A stretch of 64,000 nucleotides of DNA from an uncultured Massilia sp. (GCA_913778765.1 CAJYXO010000019.1:45013-109012); one strand, 5' to 3'. Counted from the stretch's first letter, positions 42,905-51,838 are shown. Program-made: numbers and translations. The notes: generated from the letters alone by a model not told the origin.

Positions 42905-44032
42905 ATGATACTGAGCGAAGAACACCAGATGATCCGCGACGCCCTGCGCAGCTTTTCGCAGGAGCGCCTGGCGCCCAACGCAGCACGCTGGGACCGTGAA
43001 CACCACTTCCCGAAAGAAGAGCTGAAGGAACTGGCCCAGCTGGGCGCGTTCGGCGTGGCGGTGCCGGAGCAGTACGGCGGCGCAGGCCTCGACTACGTCT
43101 CGCTGGCCCTGGTGCTGGAAGAGATCGCGGCCGGCGACGGCGGCACCTCCACCATCATCTCGGTGAACAACTGCCCGGTATGCTCGATCGCGATGATGTA
43201 CGCGAACGAAGCGCAGAAGGAACAGTGGCTGCGCCCGCTGGCGCAAGGCGAGATGCTGGGCGCCTTCGCCCTCACCGAACCGCACACCGGCAGCGATGCC
43301 GCCGCGCTGCGCACCACCGCCGTGCGCGACGGCGACGAGTACATCATCAACGGCACCAAGCAGTTCATCACCAGCGGCAAGAATGGCGACGTCGCCATCG
43401 TCATGGCCGTCACGGACAAAGCCGCCGGCAAGAAGGGCATCAGCGCCTTCTGGGTGCCGACGAACACGCCCGGCTACATCGTCGCCGGCATCGAGCACAA
43501 GATGGGCCAGCACTCCTCGGACACGGCGCAGATCGTGTTCGAGAACTGCCGCGTCCCGGCCGGGAACCTGATCGGCGAAGAGGGACAAGGCTACAAGATC
43601 GCCCTGTCCGGCCTGGAGGGCGGCCGCATCGGCATCGCCTCGCAGTCGGTCGGCATGGCGCGCGCGGCTTTCGAGGCGGCGCTGGCCTATTCCAAGGACC
43701 GGACCAGCTTCGGCAGCGCGATTTTCGATCACCAGGCCGTGCAGTTCCGCCTGGCCGAGATGGCGATGCAGATCGAGGCCGCGCGCCAGCTGATCCTGCA
43801 TGCGGCATCGATGAAGGACGCCGGCCTGCCCTGCCTGAAGGAAGCGGCGATGGCCAAGCTGTTCGCCTCCGAGATGGCCGAGCGCGTGGTCTCCAGCGCC
43901 ATGCAGGTGTTCGGCGGCTACGGCTACGTGGCCGATTTCCCGGTCGAGCGCATCTACCGCGACGTGCGCGTGTGCCAGATCTACGAGGGCACGAGCGACA
44001 TCCAGAAGATCCTGATCGCGCGGGCGCTGTGA
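42905..44032 (+). CDS. Acyl-CoA dehydrogenase (short/branched-chain type)
   Basis: 375 residues. Signatures: GAFALTEPHTGSDAAALRTTA, NGTKQFITSGKNGDVAIVMAV, ALSGLEGGRIGIASQSVGMARAAFE, and FGGYGYVADFPVERIYRDVRVCQIYEGTSDIQK, where EGTSD holds the usual catalytic Glu. It resembles butyryl/short-chain acyl-CoA dehydrogenases. Its stop overlaps the next start (GTGA). A decayed second copy lies at 45737-46276. Confidence 0.93.
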   Translation: MILSEEHQMIRDALRSFSQERLAPNAARWDREHHFPKEELKELAQLGAFGVAVPEQYGGAGLDYVSLALVLEEIAAGDGGTSTIISVNNCPVCSIAMMYANEAQKEQWLRPLAQGEMLGAFALTEPHTGSDAAALRTTAVRDGDEYIINGTKQFITSGKNGDVAIVMAVTDKAAGKKGISAFWVPTNTPGYIVAGIEHKMGQHSSDTAQIVFENCRVPAGNLIGEEGQGYKIALSGLEGGRIGIASQSVGMARAAFEAALAYSKDRTSFGSAIFDHQAVQFRLAEMAMQIEAARQLILHAASMKDAGLPCLKEAAMAKLFASEMAERVVSSAMQVFGGYGYVADFPVERIYRDVRVCQIYEGTSDIQKILIARAL

Positions 44033-44565
44033 AGATCCGGCCGGCGCAGGCGGCCGATCTGCCGGCCTTCTTCGTCTACCTCGACGACCATTTGCGCGAC
44101 AACGGCCGCGATGGCGCGCCGCTGTTCCAGCCGCTGTCGCGTGCGCAGTCGCAGCTGCCGCCGGGTTTGAAAGTGACCTTCGTCGAAGGCCTGGCGATCC
44201 CGGTCGGCCAGGCGGGATGGCGGCGCCTGTGGCTGGCGCTCGACACGCGCGGCTCGATCGCCGGACATATCGATTTGCGAGCGCGGCCCGAGCCGCTGGC
44301 GCGGCATCGGGCGCTGCTGGGGATGGGGGTGCATCGCGCCTGGCGTCGCCGCGGCCTGGGCGCGCAGCTGCTGGCCACCGCGGTCGATTGGGCGCGTGAG
44401 GAAGATGGGCTGAAGTGGATCGACCTTGAGGTGCTGTCCGAGAACCGGCCTGCCGTTGGGCTCTACCTGCGTACCGGTTTTACGATGCTGGCGCGGGTGT
44501 CGGACATGCTCAGGATCGATGGGGTTGGGCATGACCTGACTTATATGACGCGCCATCTACGCTGA
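44029..44565 (+). CDS. GNAT-family N-acetyltransferase
   Basis: 178 residues starting at GTG overlapping the acyl-CoA dehydrogenase stop codon. The acetyl-CoA-binding core is MGVHRAWRRRGLGAQLLATAVDWA, with ENRPAVGLYLRTGF near the C-terminus. It has a close paralogue at 46282-46887 behind the decayed dehydrogenase copy. Substrate unknown. Confidence 0.87.
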   Translation: MKIRPAQAADLPAFFVYLDDHLRDNGRDGAPLFQPLSRAQSQLPPGLKVTFVEGLAIPVGQAGWRRLWLALDTRGSIAGHIDLRARPEPLARHRALLGMGVHRAWRRRGLGAQLLATAVDWAREEDGLKWIDLEVLSENRPAVGLYLRTGFTMLARVSDMLRIDGVGHDLTYMTRHLR

Positions 44566-44591
44566 CGTTAACCGGGAACGAGAGTGGTCTC

Positions 44592-44940
44592 TTATCTTCC
44601 TCGAAATACTGCCCTTGCCTTAATCCATCCCCGCCTTACCCGATATAACGCCAGTACTGGCTGCCGCTCGATATTTTTAACTGGCACGAACCGCATGCTC
44701 GGCGGCAGGACACTCTCGCAAATCGCTTCCGCATCAGCAGCTTCGTGCTTGTTCTTTTTTACATAGGGTTTGACAAACGGTGTCGCTATCAGCTTCACCG
44801 TGTGACCGAGTGCCTGCAGCCTTCTTGCCCAGCAATGAGTGCGCCCCCAAGCTTTGATGCTAATCAGGCAGGCTGGTAAATGACCAAAAGCTCCGCAACT
44901 TAGCTGTGCTTGAGCCGCTTCTTAAAATGCTTTTTAGAGA
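44592..44940 (-). pseudogene. Remnant of an IS110-family transposase
   Basis: Minus-strand translation gives ACLISIKAWGRTHCWARRLQ, then ALGHTVKLIATPFVKPY, then NKHEAADAEAICESV and MRFVPVKNIERQPVLALYR. These are the central part of an IS110-type DEDD transposase. The frame breaks near 44900 (KRLKHS then frameshift) and stops early at 44592 after RRGWIKAR. Neither the N-terminal catalytic start nor the C-terminal transposase_20 domain remains. Confidence 0.85.
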
Positions 44941-44963
44941 TGATTTTTAGGTACGGTTAAAGC

Positions 44964-44994
44964 AAAAACGCCAATCCTGAAGGCCGGCGTTTTT
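44964..44994. terminator. Bidirectional terminator-like hairpin
   Basis: AAAAACGCC (44964-44972) and GGCGTTTTT (44986-44994) form a stem with A- and T-runs at its ends, so it can terminate in either direction. It lies between the IS110 remnant and a secreted-protein gene. Confidence 0.7.
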
Positions 44995-45086
44995 GGTGAA
45001 TCTTTTGCCCACCAACTAAGCTAATTACCCGAAGGGGCAAAGTAATAGTGGATTAGCGAGAGTCGTCTACGTCCATTTGTGCAATG

Positions 45087-45476
45087 TTAGTCGGCTCTGC
45101 CTTGACCTGACCGCATATTGGCAGCAAGACGAGCCGCGTCCTGAGGGACAATGCCAAAAGCTTGTACGAGCTCGATGCTGCTTGCATCAAGCTCAGGACC
45201 GAATTGGATTAAGATCGAGCCATCGCGCGATGTAAATTGGTTTCGATTCGCCTGCAGGATCTCTTTCCGTTGTTCATCCGCGATTTTCACGTAAAGCCTT
45301 TCATGAAGAAGGAAGAGATTGACCTTTCGGCCGTCGCTAAGCGTGTACGTACCGCATATTTGATACATATGTTCGGTGCTCGCACGTTGCAGTTTGGTCG
45401 ATCCGCTTTCGGCATGTGCAGCGACTGTAGTCGCTAGCAGCGCGGTGGCGGCAAAGAAAGTAGACATAACTCGCAT
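45087..45476 (-). CDS. Small secreted protein, function unknown
   Basis: 129 residues from ATG 45474-45476, with GGAG 6 nt upstream; the longer frame adds residues without a signal-like start. Sec signal peptide MRVMSTFFAATALLATTVAAHA with cleavage after AHA. The mature part is about 105 residues: YQICGTYTLSDGRKVNLFLLHERLYVKIADEQR, then an Ala-rich end. Likely periplasmic. Composition is lower in GC than its neighbours, consistent with the accessory island. Confidence 0.75.
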   Translation of the reverse strand: MRVMSTFFAATALLATTVAAHAESGSTKLQRASTEHMYQICGTYTLSDGRKVNLFLLHERLYVKIADEQRKEILQANRNQFTSRDGSILIQFGPELDASSIELVQAFGIVPQDAARLAANMRSGQGRAD

Positions 45477-45736
45477 GGTCGCTCCAAAGTCAAGGTTTAA
45501 GGAAGTTACGACTTGATTGTAAGAAAGAGCTGACGAGAGAAGATTGACTATATGCAACTTTTATTCTATTCGGAATCAAATTTATGCACGGTCGAAATCG
45601 TCAGAGAGTTATTTGGCACGGTCTGCATGAGTGATTTGGCGAACCTGAGTTTACTGGTACGGTACTTACCGAATTCGGTAACGTGGATAAGGGTATGAGT
45701 GTCCCAGGCAAGTCGCAGGAGCTATGACTAGGGGCC

Positions 45737-46276
45737 ACTGACAAGATGGCCAGCACTTGTCCGACACAGCGCAGATCGTCTTCAACAACTGCCGCGCCCC
45801 GCTTGACAACGTGATCAACGAAGAGGGGCAAGGGTACAAGGTCGCCCCTGTCGGGATTGGGAGGCGGCCGCATCGGCATCGCCTCGCAATCGGTCAACAT
45901 GGCGCGCGCCGCCTTCGAAGCGGCGCTGGCCTACGCCAAGGAGCGCGAGAGCTTCGGCACCGCGATTTTTTATCATCAGGGTCGTGCAGTTCGGCCTGGC
46001 CGAGATGGCGATGCAGGTCGAAGCCGCGCGCCAGCTGATCCTGCATGCGGCATCGCTGAAGGATGCGGGCGTGTCCTGCCTGAAGGAAGCGGCAATGGCC
46101 AAGCTTTACGCCTCCGAGATGGCCGAAAAAGTCGTATCCAGCGCGATGCAGGGTTCAACGGCTATGGCTACGTGGCCGACTTCCCGGTCGAGCGCATCTA
46201 CCGCGATGTGCGCGTGTGCCAGATCTACGAGGGCATGAGCGACATCCAGAAGATCCTGATCGCACGCGCGCTGTGA
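45737..46276 (+). pseudogene. Decayed 5'-truncated copy of acyl-CoA dehydrogenase
   Basis: Matches residues from about 198 to the end of the intact enzyme at 42905-44032, spread over three frames: SDTAQIVFNNCRAPLDNV, then GGRIGIASQSVNMARAAFEA, then AVQFGLAEMAMQVEAARQL, then GYGYVADFPVERIYRDVRVC. Indels are visible near 45857, 45980 and 46150. The 5' half is absent. The nearby sequence 45558-45736 is not recognisable. The next gene start overlaps as in the intact copy. Confidence 0.93.
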
Positions 46277-46281
46277 CGACG

Positions 46282-46887
46282 ATGGCGCAGAGGGAGTACA
46301 CCTGGCTGATCCGGACGGCAGCCAAAGCCGACCTGGCGCCTTTCTTCGCCTACCTCGACGACCACCTGCGCGACAACGGCGCGGACGGCGGCCCGCTGTT
46401 CCAGCCGATGCCGCGCGGCGAATCGCGCCTGTCAGGCAGCATGCGCCTGTCCTTCCTGAAGGGACTGGACATCGAGGTCGGCAGCCTGGGCTGGCGCTGT
46501 CTGTGGCTGGCCATCGGCCCCGCCGGCGACATTGCCGGCCACATCGACCTGCGCAGCCGTCCCGAGATGGCGGCGCGCCATCGCGCCCTACTCGGCATGG
46601 GCGTGCACCGCGCGCACCGCTGCCAGGGCCTCGCCAGCTCGCTCATCGAAACCGCTACCCAATGGGCCGGCATCGGCTGGATCGACTTGGAAGTGCTGTC
46701 GGAGAACGAGCCGGCGGTTGCGCCCTACCTGCGTACCGGTTTTACGATGCTGGCGCGGGTGTCGGACATGCTCAGGATTGATGGGGTTGGGTATAACCTG
46801 ACTCATATGACGCGGGCGCTGCGCTGGGGTGAACACTTTTCTATTAGGCTGCCTGCACGGTTTCCGGTTGACGCTTCTCTTGTTTGA
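46282..46887 (+). CDS. GNAT-family N-acetyltransferase, second copy
   Basis: 201 residues from ATG 46282 (or GTG 46273, which overlaps the remnant's TGA as in the other copy). It is paralogous to the GNAT at 44029. The final segment YLRTGFTMLARVSDMLRIDG is encoded by nearly identical DNA in both copies. The C-terminus runs past the usual end (MTR-ALR) for about 18 extra residues and overlaps the 3' end of the convergent transporter gene by 44 nt. Probably intact but recently altered. Confidence 0.8.
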   Translation: MAQREYTWLIRTAAKADLAPFFAYLDDHLRDNGADGGPLFQPMPRGESRLSGSMRLSFLKGLDIEVGSLGWRCLWLAIGPAGDIAGHIDLRSRPEMAARHRALLGMGVHRAHRCQGLASSLIETATQWAGIGWIDLEVLSENEPAVAPYLRTGFTMLARVSDMLRIDGVGYNLTHMTRALRWGEHFSIRLPARFPVDASLV

Positions 46888-48994
46888 CGTCTTGGACGAT
46901 CTTCCCGCTATGCAGGACCACGACACGCTCAGCCATCGCAATGGTTTCTGGTCGGTGTGCCACAATGATACGGGTCAGCTTGAGGCTCTGGATCGCCGCA
47001 TTGACTGCCTGCTCGTTCCAGACGTCGAGATGACTGGTGGCCTCGTCCAGAACTAGCACTTGCGGGTTCTTGTACAGGGCACGAGCAAGCAGGATTCGCT
47101 GCTTCTGGCCGCCGGACAAGCCCGTGCCGATGTCCCCGACGAGCGTATTGTAGGCCATCGGCATGCACATGATTTCGTTGTCGATGGCGGCAAGGCGCGC
47201 GCATTGGACAACCTGCTTCTGGTTCGGAGACGGACTGAAGAAACTAACATTGTCCGAGATCGAGCCGACAAACAGCGTGTCGTCCTGCATCACCGTTCCT
47301 ATCAGCTGGCGGTAATTCGATAGGCCCAGATTCGCCAGCTTCACACCGCCGATGAAGATCTCGCCGCTCGTGGGCTCGAGCAATCCAAGTAACAGCTTCA
47401 CCAGGGTGGTTTTGCCACTACCCGAGGGGCCAGTCAAGGCAATGCACTCACCCGGATTAATCTTCAGATCGAGGTCTTTGATGATGTACGGTTCGCTATC
47501 CGAGTAGCGGAAGGACAGCTGGTGTAACTCGATGGATGGTGTTATTTCAGTTGGTTCAACCTCATGGGTAAGAGTATCATGTTCGACTTCTGTCAGCACG
47601 ATATCGGCTACACGTTCGCCATGCAAACGCAACATCCTGAACTCGAACAATTTGTCGACTAGGCTGGCCATACGCTCGCTAAACTGATCTTTATAGCTGA
47701 TAAACGCAAACAGCATACCGACGGAAAACTTCGCGTCCATAACAGTCAAGGCGGCTAGCCAGATGACGATAACACGCTCCACCCCGAACAGAAAGGTGTT
47801 CGCAGTATGGTATGACACGCCCAACTTAGCGATTTGCAACTCGGAGTTGAACTGGTCAGCGAGAGCGTTTAGCCAACCGGCACGCCGCTCGTCATTGCGG
47901 CCGAACAGGCGGACACTCTGGACACCGCGAACCGATTCCAGGAAATGTGTTTGTTGTTTTGCCGCATGAATGATCTGCTCGGAAGTCGCGTCTTTCAAAG
48001 GCGCGAAGATCAGCACGCGCAGTGCGACATACAACACGACCGCGCAACAAGCTACCACTGCGAGTTTCGGGCTATAGAGGCACATCATCACGAACGTACC
48101 GATCACGAGCACGCCGTCGATGACTCCTTCGACGAACTGAATGGTCATGCTTTTTTGTATCGTCTGGATCGAGCCGAATCGGGAAACGATATCCCCAGTA
48201 TGACGGTTTTCAAAATAGGGCAACGGCAGCTTCATCAGATGCGTGAAAGCGTTTCCGAGCCATTGAAAATTGAGATTCGTCGACAGCACGGTGGTCACCC
48301 ATGAACGGACAGCGCCGATTGAAGCTTGCAAAACGACCAGCAACAGGAAGCCGCAACCGAGGATCGTCACCAGGTCACGGTCGGCCGCAAGCAACGCCTC
48401 GTCGATCACCCATTGCATATAGAACGGGGCTACCAGCGCACATACCTGCAGTGCCAAGCCAAGGAGCAACACTTGGGCTAAGCCGCGCCGCAGCCCCACC
48501 ACCCGTCCCATGAGGGACAGTAGCGAAAAGTCCCTGCTTTCATTCTTTGGCGCGAACTCGCCCGTCGGCGTCAGTTCGAGCGCCACGCCGGTGAAATGCT
48601 TGGCAACTTCACTAAGCGCTAAGCGCCTCTCTCCTACCCCTGGATCGTGGATGAATGCATGGGTATAGCTAACCTTTTTCAGCACGACAAAGTGATTCAT
48701 GTCCCAGTGCAGTACTGCCGGAAGCTTCAGCTTGGGCAGGCATTCGATCTCGAGCTTCAACGGCCGGGGTTGCAGGCGCAAGCCCTGCGTCATTGCCATC
48801 AAGCTCTTCAGCGTGGCGCCCTTGAGCGAGACTGAAAACCGCTGACGCATGCTAGACAGATCGATCCGATGGCCCCAATAGGACGCGACCATGGCAACGC
48901 AGGCCAGACCGCACTCAGCAGCTTCGGTCTGGAGAATGACGGGAAGGCGCTTGCCGCGCCAGAACGACAGCTGCAGAGAGGAGGCGATTTTCAT
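46844..48994 (-). CDS. C39-peptidase-containing ABC transporter (bacteriocin processing and export, CvaB/RaxB-like)
   Basis: 716 residues in three parts. N-terminal C39 peptidase (1-140): oxyanion Gln22 and nucleophile Cys28 in LQTEAAECGLACVAMV, His101 in WDMNHFVVL, and Asp117 in HDPG, so all catalytic residues are present. The membrane domain (about 160-430) has six helices. The ATPase has Walker A TGPSGSGKTTLV (about 525), signature LSGGQKQRILLARAL and Walker B VLVLDEATSHLD. Such proteins cut double-glycine leaders and export the core peptide. Two such precursors lie at 52151 and 52336. The HlyD partner is 54 nt upstream. Confidence 0.95.
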   Translation of the reverse strand: MKIASSLQLSFWRGKRLPVILQTEAAECGLACVAMVASYWGHRIDLSSMRQRFSVSLKGATLKSLMAMTQGLRLQPRPLKLEIECLPKLKLPAVLHWDMNHFVVLKKVSYTHAFIHDPGVGERRLALSEVAKHFTGVALELTPTGEFAPKNESRDFSLLSLMGRVVGLRRGLAQVLLLGLALQVCALVAPFYMQWVIDEALLAADRDLVTILGCGFLLLVVLQASIGAVRSWVTTVLSTNLNFQWLGNAFTHLMKLPLPYFENRHTGDIVSRFGSIQTIQKSMTIQFVEGVIDGVLVIGTFVMMCLYSPKLAVVACCAVVLYVALRVLIFAPLKDATSEQIIHAAKQQTHFLESVRGVQSVRLFGRNDERRAGWLNALADQFNSELQIAKLGVSYHTANTFLFGVERVIVIWLAALTVMDAKFSVGMLFAFISYKDQFSERMASLVDKLFEFRMLRLHGERVADIVLTEVEHDTLTHEVEPTEITPSIELHQLSFRYSDSEPYIIKDLDLKINPGECIALTGPSGSGKTTLVKLLLGLLEPTSGEIFIGGVKLANLGLSNYRQLIGTVMQDDTLFVGSISDNVSFFSPSPNQKQVVQCARLAAIDNEIMCMPMAYNTLVGDIGTGLSGGQKQRILLARALYKNPQVLVLDEATSHLDVWNEQAVNAAIQSLKLTRIIVAHRPETIAMAERVVVLHSGKIVQDVKQEKRQPETVQAA

Positions 48995-49048
48995 AAGCGC
49001 TTGATAAAAATAGGGGCGACCAAGATTCGATCGGGGTGGCGGACCGCT

Positions 49049-50368
49049 TCACCTAACCCGGCCGGAAATACTGAACAGTGGCTCGAGAATCCACTCATAT
49101 AAACGCCGATGCTCGAGGATGATGCTGGCATCCAACAGCATGCCTGGCTTGAGACTGACCGACTTGCCGTAGGCGAGAACCGACTGTTGCTTCAGTTTCA
49201 AACGGATGCGGTACAAGGGTTCGGAGCTCTGGTTCGTAGCCATTGCAGCGCCAGGCAGCGTCAGTTCCTGCGCCGGCATCGATGTGCCTGCAACCTCATG
49301 GACGACTGCCTCATATTGGCCGAACTTCTGATACGGATACGCTTGATAGCGCAGCAGCACCGTCATTCCTGGTTTAATGAAGCCGACAGAGCGGGAAGGA
49401 GCATAAATCTCCGCCTCCAGATCGGAATTAGCAGGCAATATGGAGGTTAGCGTCGAGTCTGCCGAAACCGGTTTGCCGACTTCCGCTGCAATCGCGGTGA
49501 CTGTACCTGCGGTTAGCGCAATGACCTGGATTTTCCGCCTGGCTTCGCTCTCGGCAAGATCTTGCTGGATTGCCAACGCGTTCCGATTCAACGCCGCCTC
49601 GTCTCTTTTCGTTTGGTATTGCAAGTCACGATAGTCCGCCTCGGCCGATAAGTAATCGCGCTCATTGATTCCTTTAAGGCGCTTGAGCTCAGCCAGCCGC
49701 TGACGCTGGTCCAGCAGTTCCCCTTCTTTCTCCTCAAGTTGTGCTGCGGATATGTAATTCGTTGCATGCAAATCCTTGAAGCGCTGAAAGGCTTGCGTCA
49801 CCAGTATCACGCGGGATCTCTGCAACACGACCTGGGACTCAAGACGCGTCCCTTCTTCCCGTAGCGCGTTAGCCCTTTTCAGTGCCGCTGCCAAACGCTG
49901 ACTCGATTGTTTGCCGGCCTGCAATAACTCGTTACGGTAGCTGTCGCGCCGGTTCTGCAACAGCGCTGAGACCGTGCTTTCGGCCGATTGGAGGGTGCCG
50001 ATATTGCGCTCGTTGGACAAAACGAACAGCACATCACCAGACTTCACCTTTTGCCCTTCTTTAACCCGGACCTGTGTCACGATTCCCGCTTGCCCAGGTC
50101 GTATACGGATCAGTCCCTTACTCGGCAGCAGTACACCTGAAGTCTCGGCCTTACGCGCTGTAGTAAAGAAAATAAAAAAGGCGATAATGGCAATCGTAAT
50201 TGCACAAAATAAAGCGACCAAAATTCTGTGGCTAGTACAGCTCGCGAGGATTACTGTTCCGTACTGTCGTGTGTTGGCAAACTCAATGGCTTGCTGACGA
50301 AAAAGGGGCTTTACTTGGGGAAGTAGGGTCCCGGAAAAAGGATTTGGGTTCTTTTCAGTCATTCTCAT
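49049..50368 (-). CDS. HlyD-family membrane-fusion protein (bacteriocin secretion adaptor)
   Basis: About 439 residues (ATG 50366-50368; ATG 50362 two codons on is equally possible, as neither has a clear Shine-Dalgarno). One transmembrane helix (about 48-70), lipoyl-type hairpin ends (GQAGIVTQVRVKEGQKVKSGDVLFVL and later IALTAGTVTAIAAEVGKPV), a long coiled-coil region (about 120-270), and a C-terminal beta domain. Resembles CvaA/RaxA adaptors. With the C39 transporter and a TolC-like channel from elsewhere it would form a type I secretion system. A TTGACA box lies at 50426-50421 but the -10 is weak. Confidence 0.92.
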   Translation of the reverse strand: MRMTEKNPNPFSGTLLPQVKPLFRQQAIEFANTRQYGTVILASCTSHRILVALFCAITIAIIAFFIFFTTARKAETSGVLLPSKGLIRIRPGQAGIVTQVRVKEGQKVKSGDVLFVLSNERNIGTLQSAESTVSALLQNRRDSYRNELLQAGKQSSQRLAAALKRANALREEGTRLESQVVLQRSRVILVTQAFQRFKDLHATNYISAAQLEEKEGELLDQRQRLAELKRLKGINERDYLSAEADYRDLQYQTKRDEAALNRNALAIQQDLAESEARRKIQVIALTAGTVTAIAAEVGKPVSADSTLTSILPANSDLEAEIYAPSRSVGFIKPGMTVLLRYQAYPYQKFGQYEAVVHEVAGTSMPAQELTLPGAAMATNQSSEPLYRIRLKLKQQSVLAYGKSVSLKPGMLLDASIILEHRRLYEWILEPLFSISGRVR

Positions 50369-50609
50369 TGCCCATAACAATATTGCAGAAAGGCAATAAG
50401 CTCCGCCACTTTTGATACCCTGTCAAACAGAAAAATCAAACAACAAAGAAATACAGACTAACTACCAAAAAATAGACTCCCACTCTTGATATATCTTCCT
50501 CCACTTTCATGAGATAGCGCAGGAACCCAAGTTTGCGCTGAAATTAAATGCGTCGAGCGGGGTTGGCGACCAGATCAGATTGCCCTTCGGAGAAATAGCC
50601 TCGACGATT
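50369..50609. other. Intergenic region upstream of HlyD
   Basis: About 240 bp, AT-rich near 50400-50510 (likely promoter of the secretion operon), then GC-richer. No gene was recognised. Confidence 0.4.
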
Positions 50610-50769
50610 TAAGTACTTGACCAGAAATAAATGTTAATTTTGGCAAACAGAACCGGATGCGGTGCATGGCGGCAAGCGCGCCGCATTCCGAGTGCTGCAA
50701 GCAGGAGCCAACGCAGCAACGCACCGGTTCTGGCAGCCGAAAGCACATTTATTTGCGGGCGAGTACTTA
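50610..50769. mobile_element. MITE-like 160-bp element with 25-bp terminal inverted repeats
   Basis: TAAGTACTTGACCAGAAATAAATGT at the left and, on the other strand, TAAGTACTCGCCCGCAAATAAATGT at the right match at 21 of 25 positions. Inner sequences CAGAACCGG(A)TGCG also recur inverted, so most of the element can fold into a hairpin. It has no convincing coding frame and resembles a non-autonomous derivative or solo ends of an insertion sequence. Confidence 0.6.
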
Positions 50770-50808
50770 GTCGAAATAGTTCGCATGGTCATACTTGCTA
50801 AAAAACAG

Positions 50809-51615
50809 TTAAGAACTAACCGGAAACCCATCCTGTTTAGTAAAGATGAGCCGAGCGAGATATAAATCATAGTTTTGAGATGCGTCGAGACGCTGCGTGT
50901 AATCGCGGACCAGACGGCGGTATCGCATCAGCCATGCAAATGTGCGCTCGACGACCCAGCGCTGCGGCTGCACCTGAAAGCCGTCTTGGCCCTGTAGGCC
51001 ACGCATTACCCAACGCAAAGTCGAGATACGCTACCTTGTCCAGCAAAGTTCGGCGACCGTAGGCGGCGTCACTGAACAAATGCTTTACGCAGCGCCAGCA
51101 ATTGACCAAGGCATCAAATACCAGTTGGGCGCCGGTCGAATCAGCCATGTCGGCGGGCGTCAGTTCGCCGCCAGCAGTCGCCAATTGGTGTCGACGGAAA
51201 TATGCCTCTTTCGCCCACTGATCTTCTTGTGTGTGTCATAGCCGCGCTCACGCGCCCAGTGCTTTCATCGACTGGCTGTCGATGATGTCATCTGAAGGAA
51301 CGACCTCTTGTTATTCGCACATCTAGTCAAGCATCAGGGCCAAGTCGTCAATCGTCCGGAACAGGAAGCGCCGCATCAGCCTTCTGAACCAGTAATTAAC
51401 CGCATGATACGGAGGGAAACCATTGGGCAGCATGCGGCACTCGCAGCCTGAACGGACCAGGTAGCGCAGCGCATTTATGACCTCGCTAAGTGCTGTCTTT
51501 CAAGGGCATCCGATATGGGCTGCTCTTGGTAGTAGCGGCTCGACGAGCTTCCATTCCTTAAGCTGATATCGGGCGAGTAGCCTCGTTGTTCCTTGGCCGG
51601 ATGATTTTATGTCGC
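50809..51615 (-). pseudogene. Degenerate IS5-family transposase
   Basis: Minus-strand pieces in different frames: RYQLKEWKLVEPLLPRA near the start, LRYLVRSGCECRMLPNGFPP, VNYWFRRLMRRFLF, IIDSQSMKALGA (first catalytic Asp region), HKKISGRKRHISVDTN, KHLFSDAAYGRRTLLDKV (second Asp), and QRWVVERTFAWLMRYRRLVR (catalytic Glu). Several stops and frameshifts interrupt it, so it is inactive. It separates the secretion genes from the peptide genes. Confidence 0.85.
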
Positions 51616-51838
51616 GCACGCCGCTCTGCTGTCCACACAGCGTACTCCTGCAAGAGTGAACCGTTTAGAAATCATAATTGTTTCGGAGTTTTTAAAGCGC
51701 TTCTAAATGCAATTTAAGGAAGACTCATCATTTATCAAACATAAATTTCCAAAATTTTAATTTAAATTAAAATTTAATGAGCAAATGTAAAGTAGTGATC
51801 ACATTACTTGATCAATAAATTTGATTAAAATCATTACT
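51616..51838. other. AT-rich region before the small peptide genes
   Basis: About 220 bp, strongly AT-rich from 51660 onwards, with a perfect 24-bp palindrome and TGATCA/TTGATCAA repeats. It probably carries the promoter and operator of the downstream peptide operon. No gene was seen. Confidence 0.5.
51752..51775. promoter_or_regulatory. Perfect 24-bp AT palindrome upstream of the peptide operon
   Basis: AAATTTTAATTT directly followed by AAATTAAAATTT, a perfect two-fold symmetric site, 63 bp upstream of the first possible start. Its length and symmetry fit a regulator-binding site, though in such AT-rich DNA some symmetry can arise by chance. Confidence 0.4.

Noticed and set aside
43180..44565. 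Long plus-strand frame joining the acyl-CoA dehydrogenase region to the GNAT
   Set aside because: Only its 3' part (from GTG 44029) encodes a GNAT; the upstream part is an out-of-frame reading of the dehydrogenase, so it is not a fusion protein.
44592..44798. A 68-codon small protein gene
   Set aside because: It is the surviving in-frame piece of an IS110 transposase, not an independent gene.
45558..45736. A possible relic gene between the secreted protein and the dehydrogenase remnant
   Set aside because: Short frames such as one ending GKSQEL were read, but none resembles a known protein or continues the dehydrogenase homology.
50662..50865. A 67-codon plus-strand frame next to the HlyD gene
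   Set aside because: It lies mostly inside the MITE-like inverted-repeat element and its sequence is not protein-like; no ribosome site.
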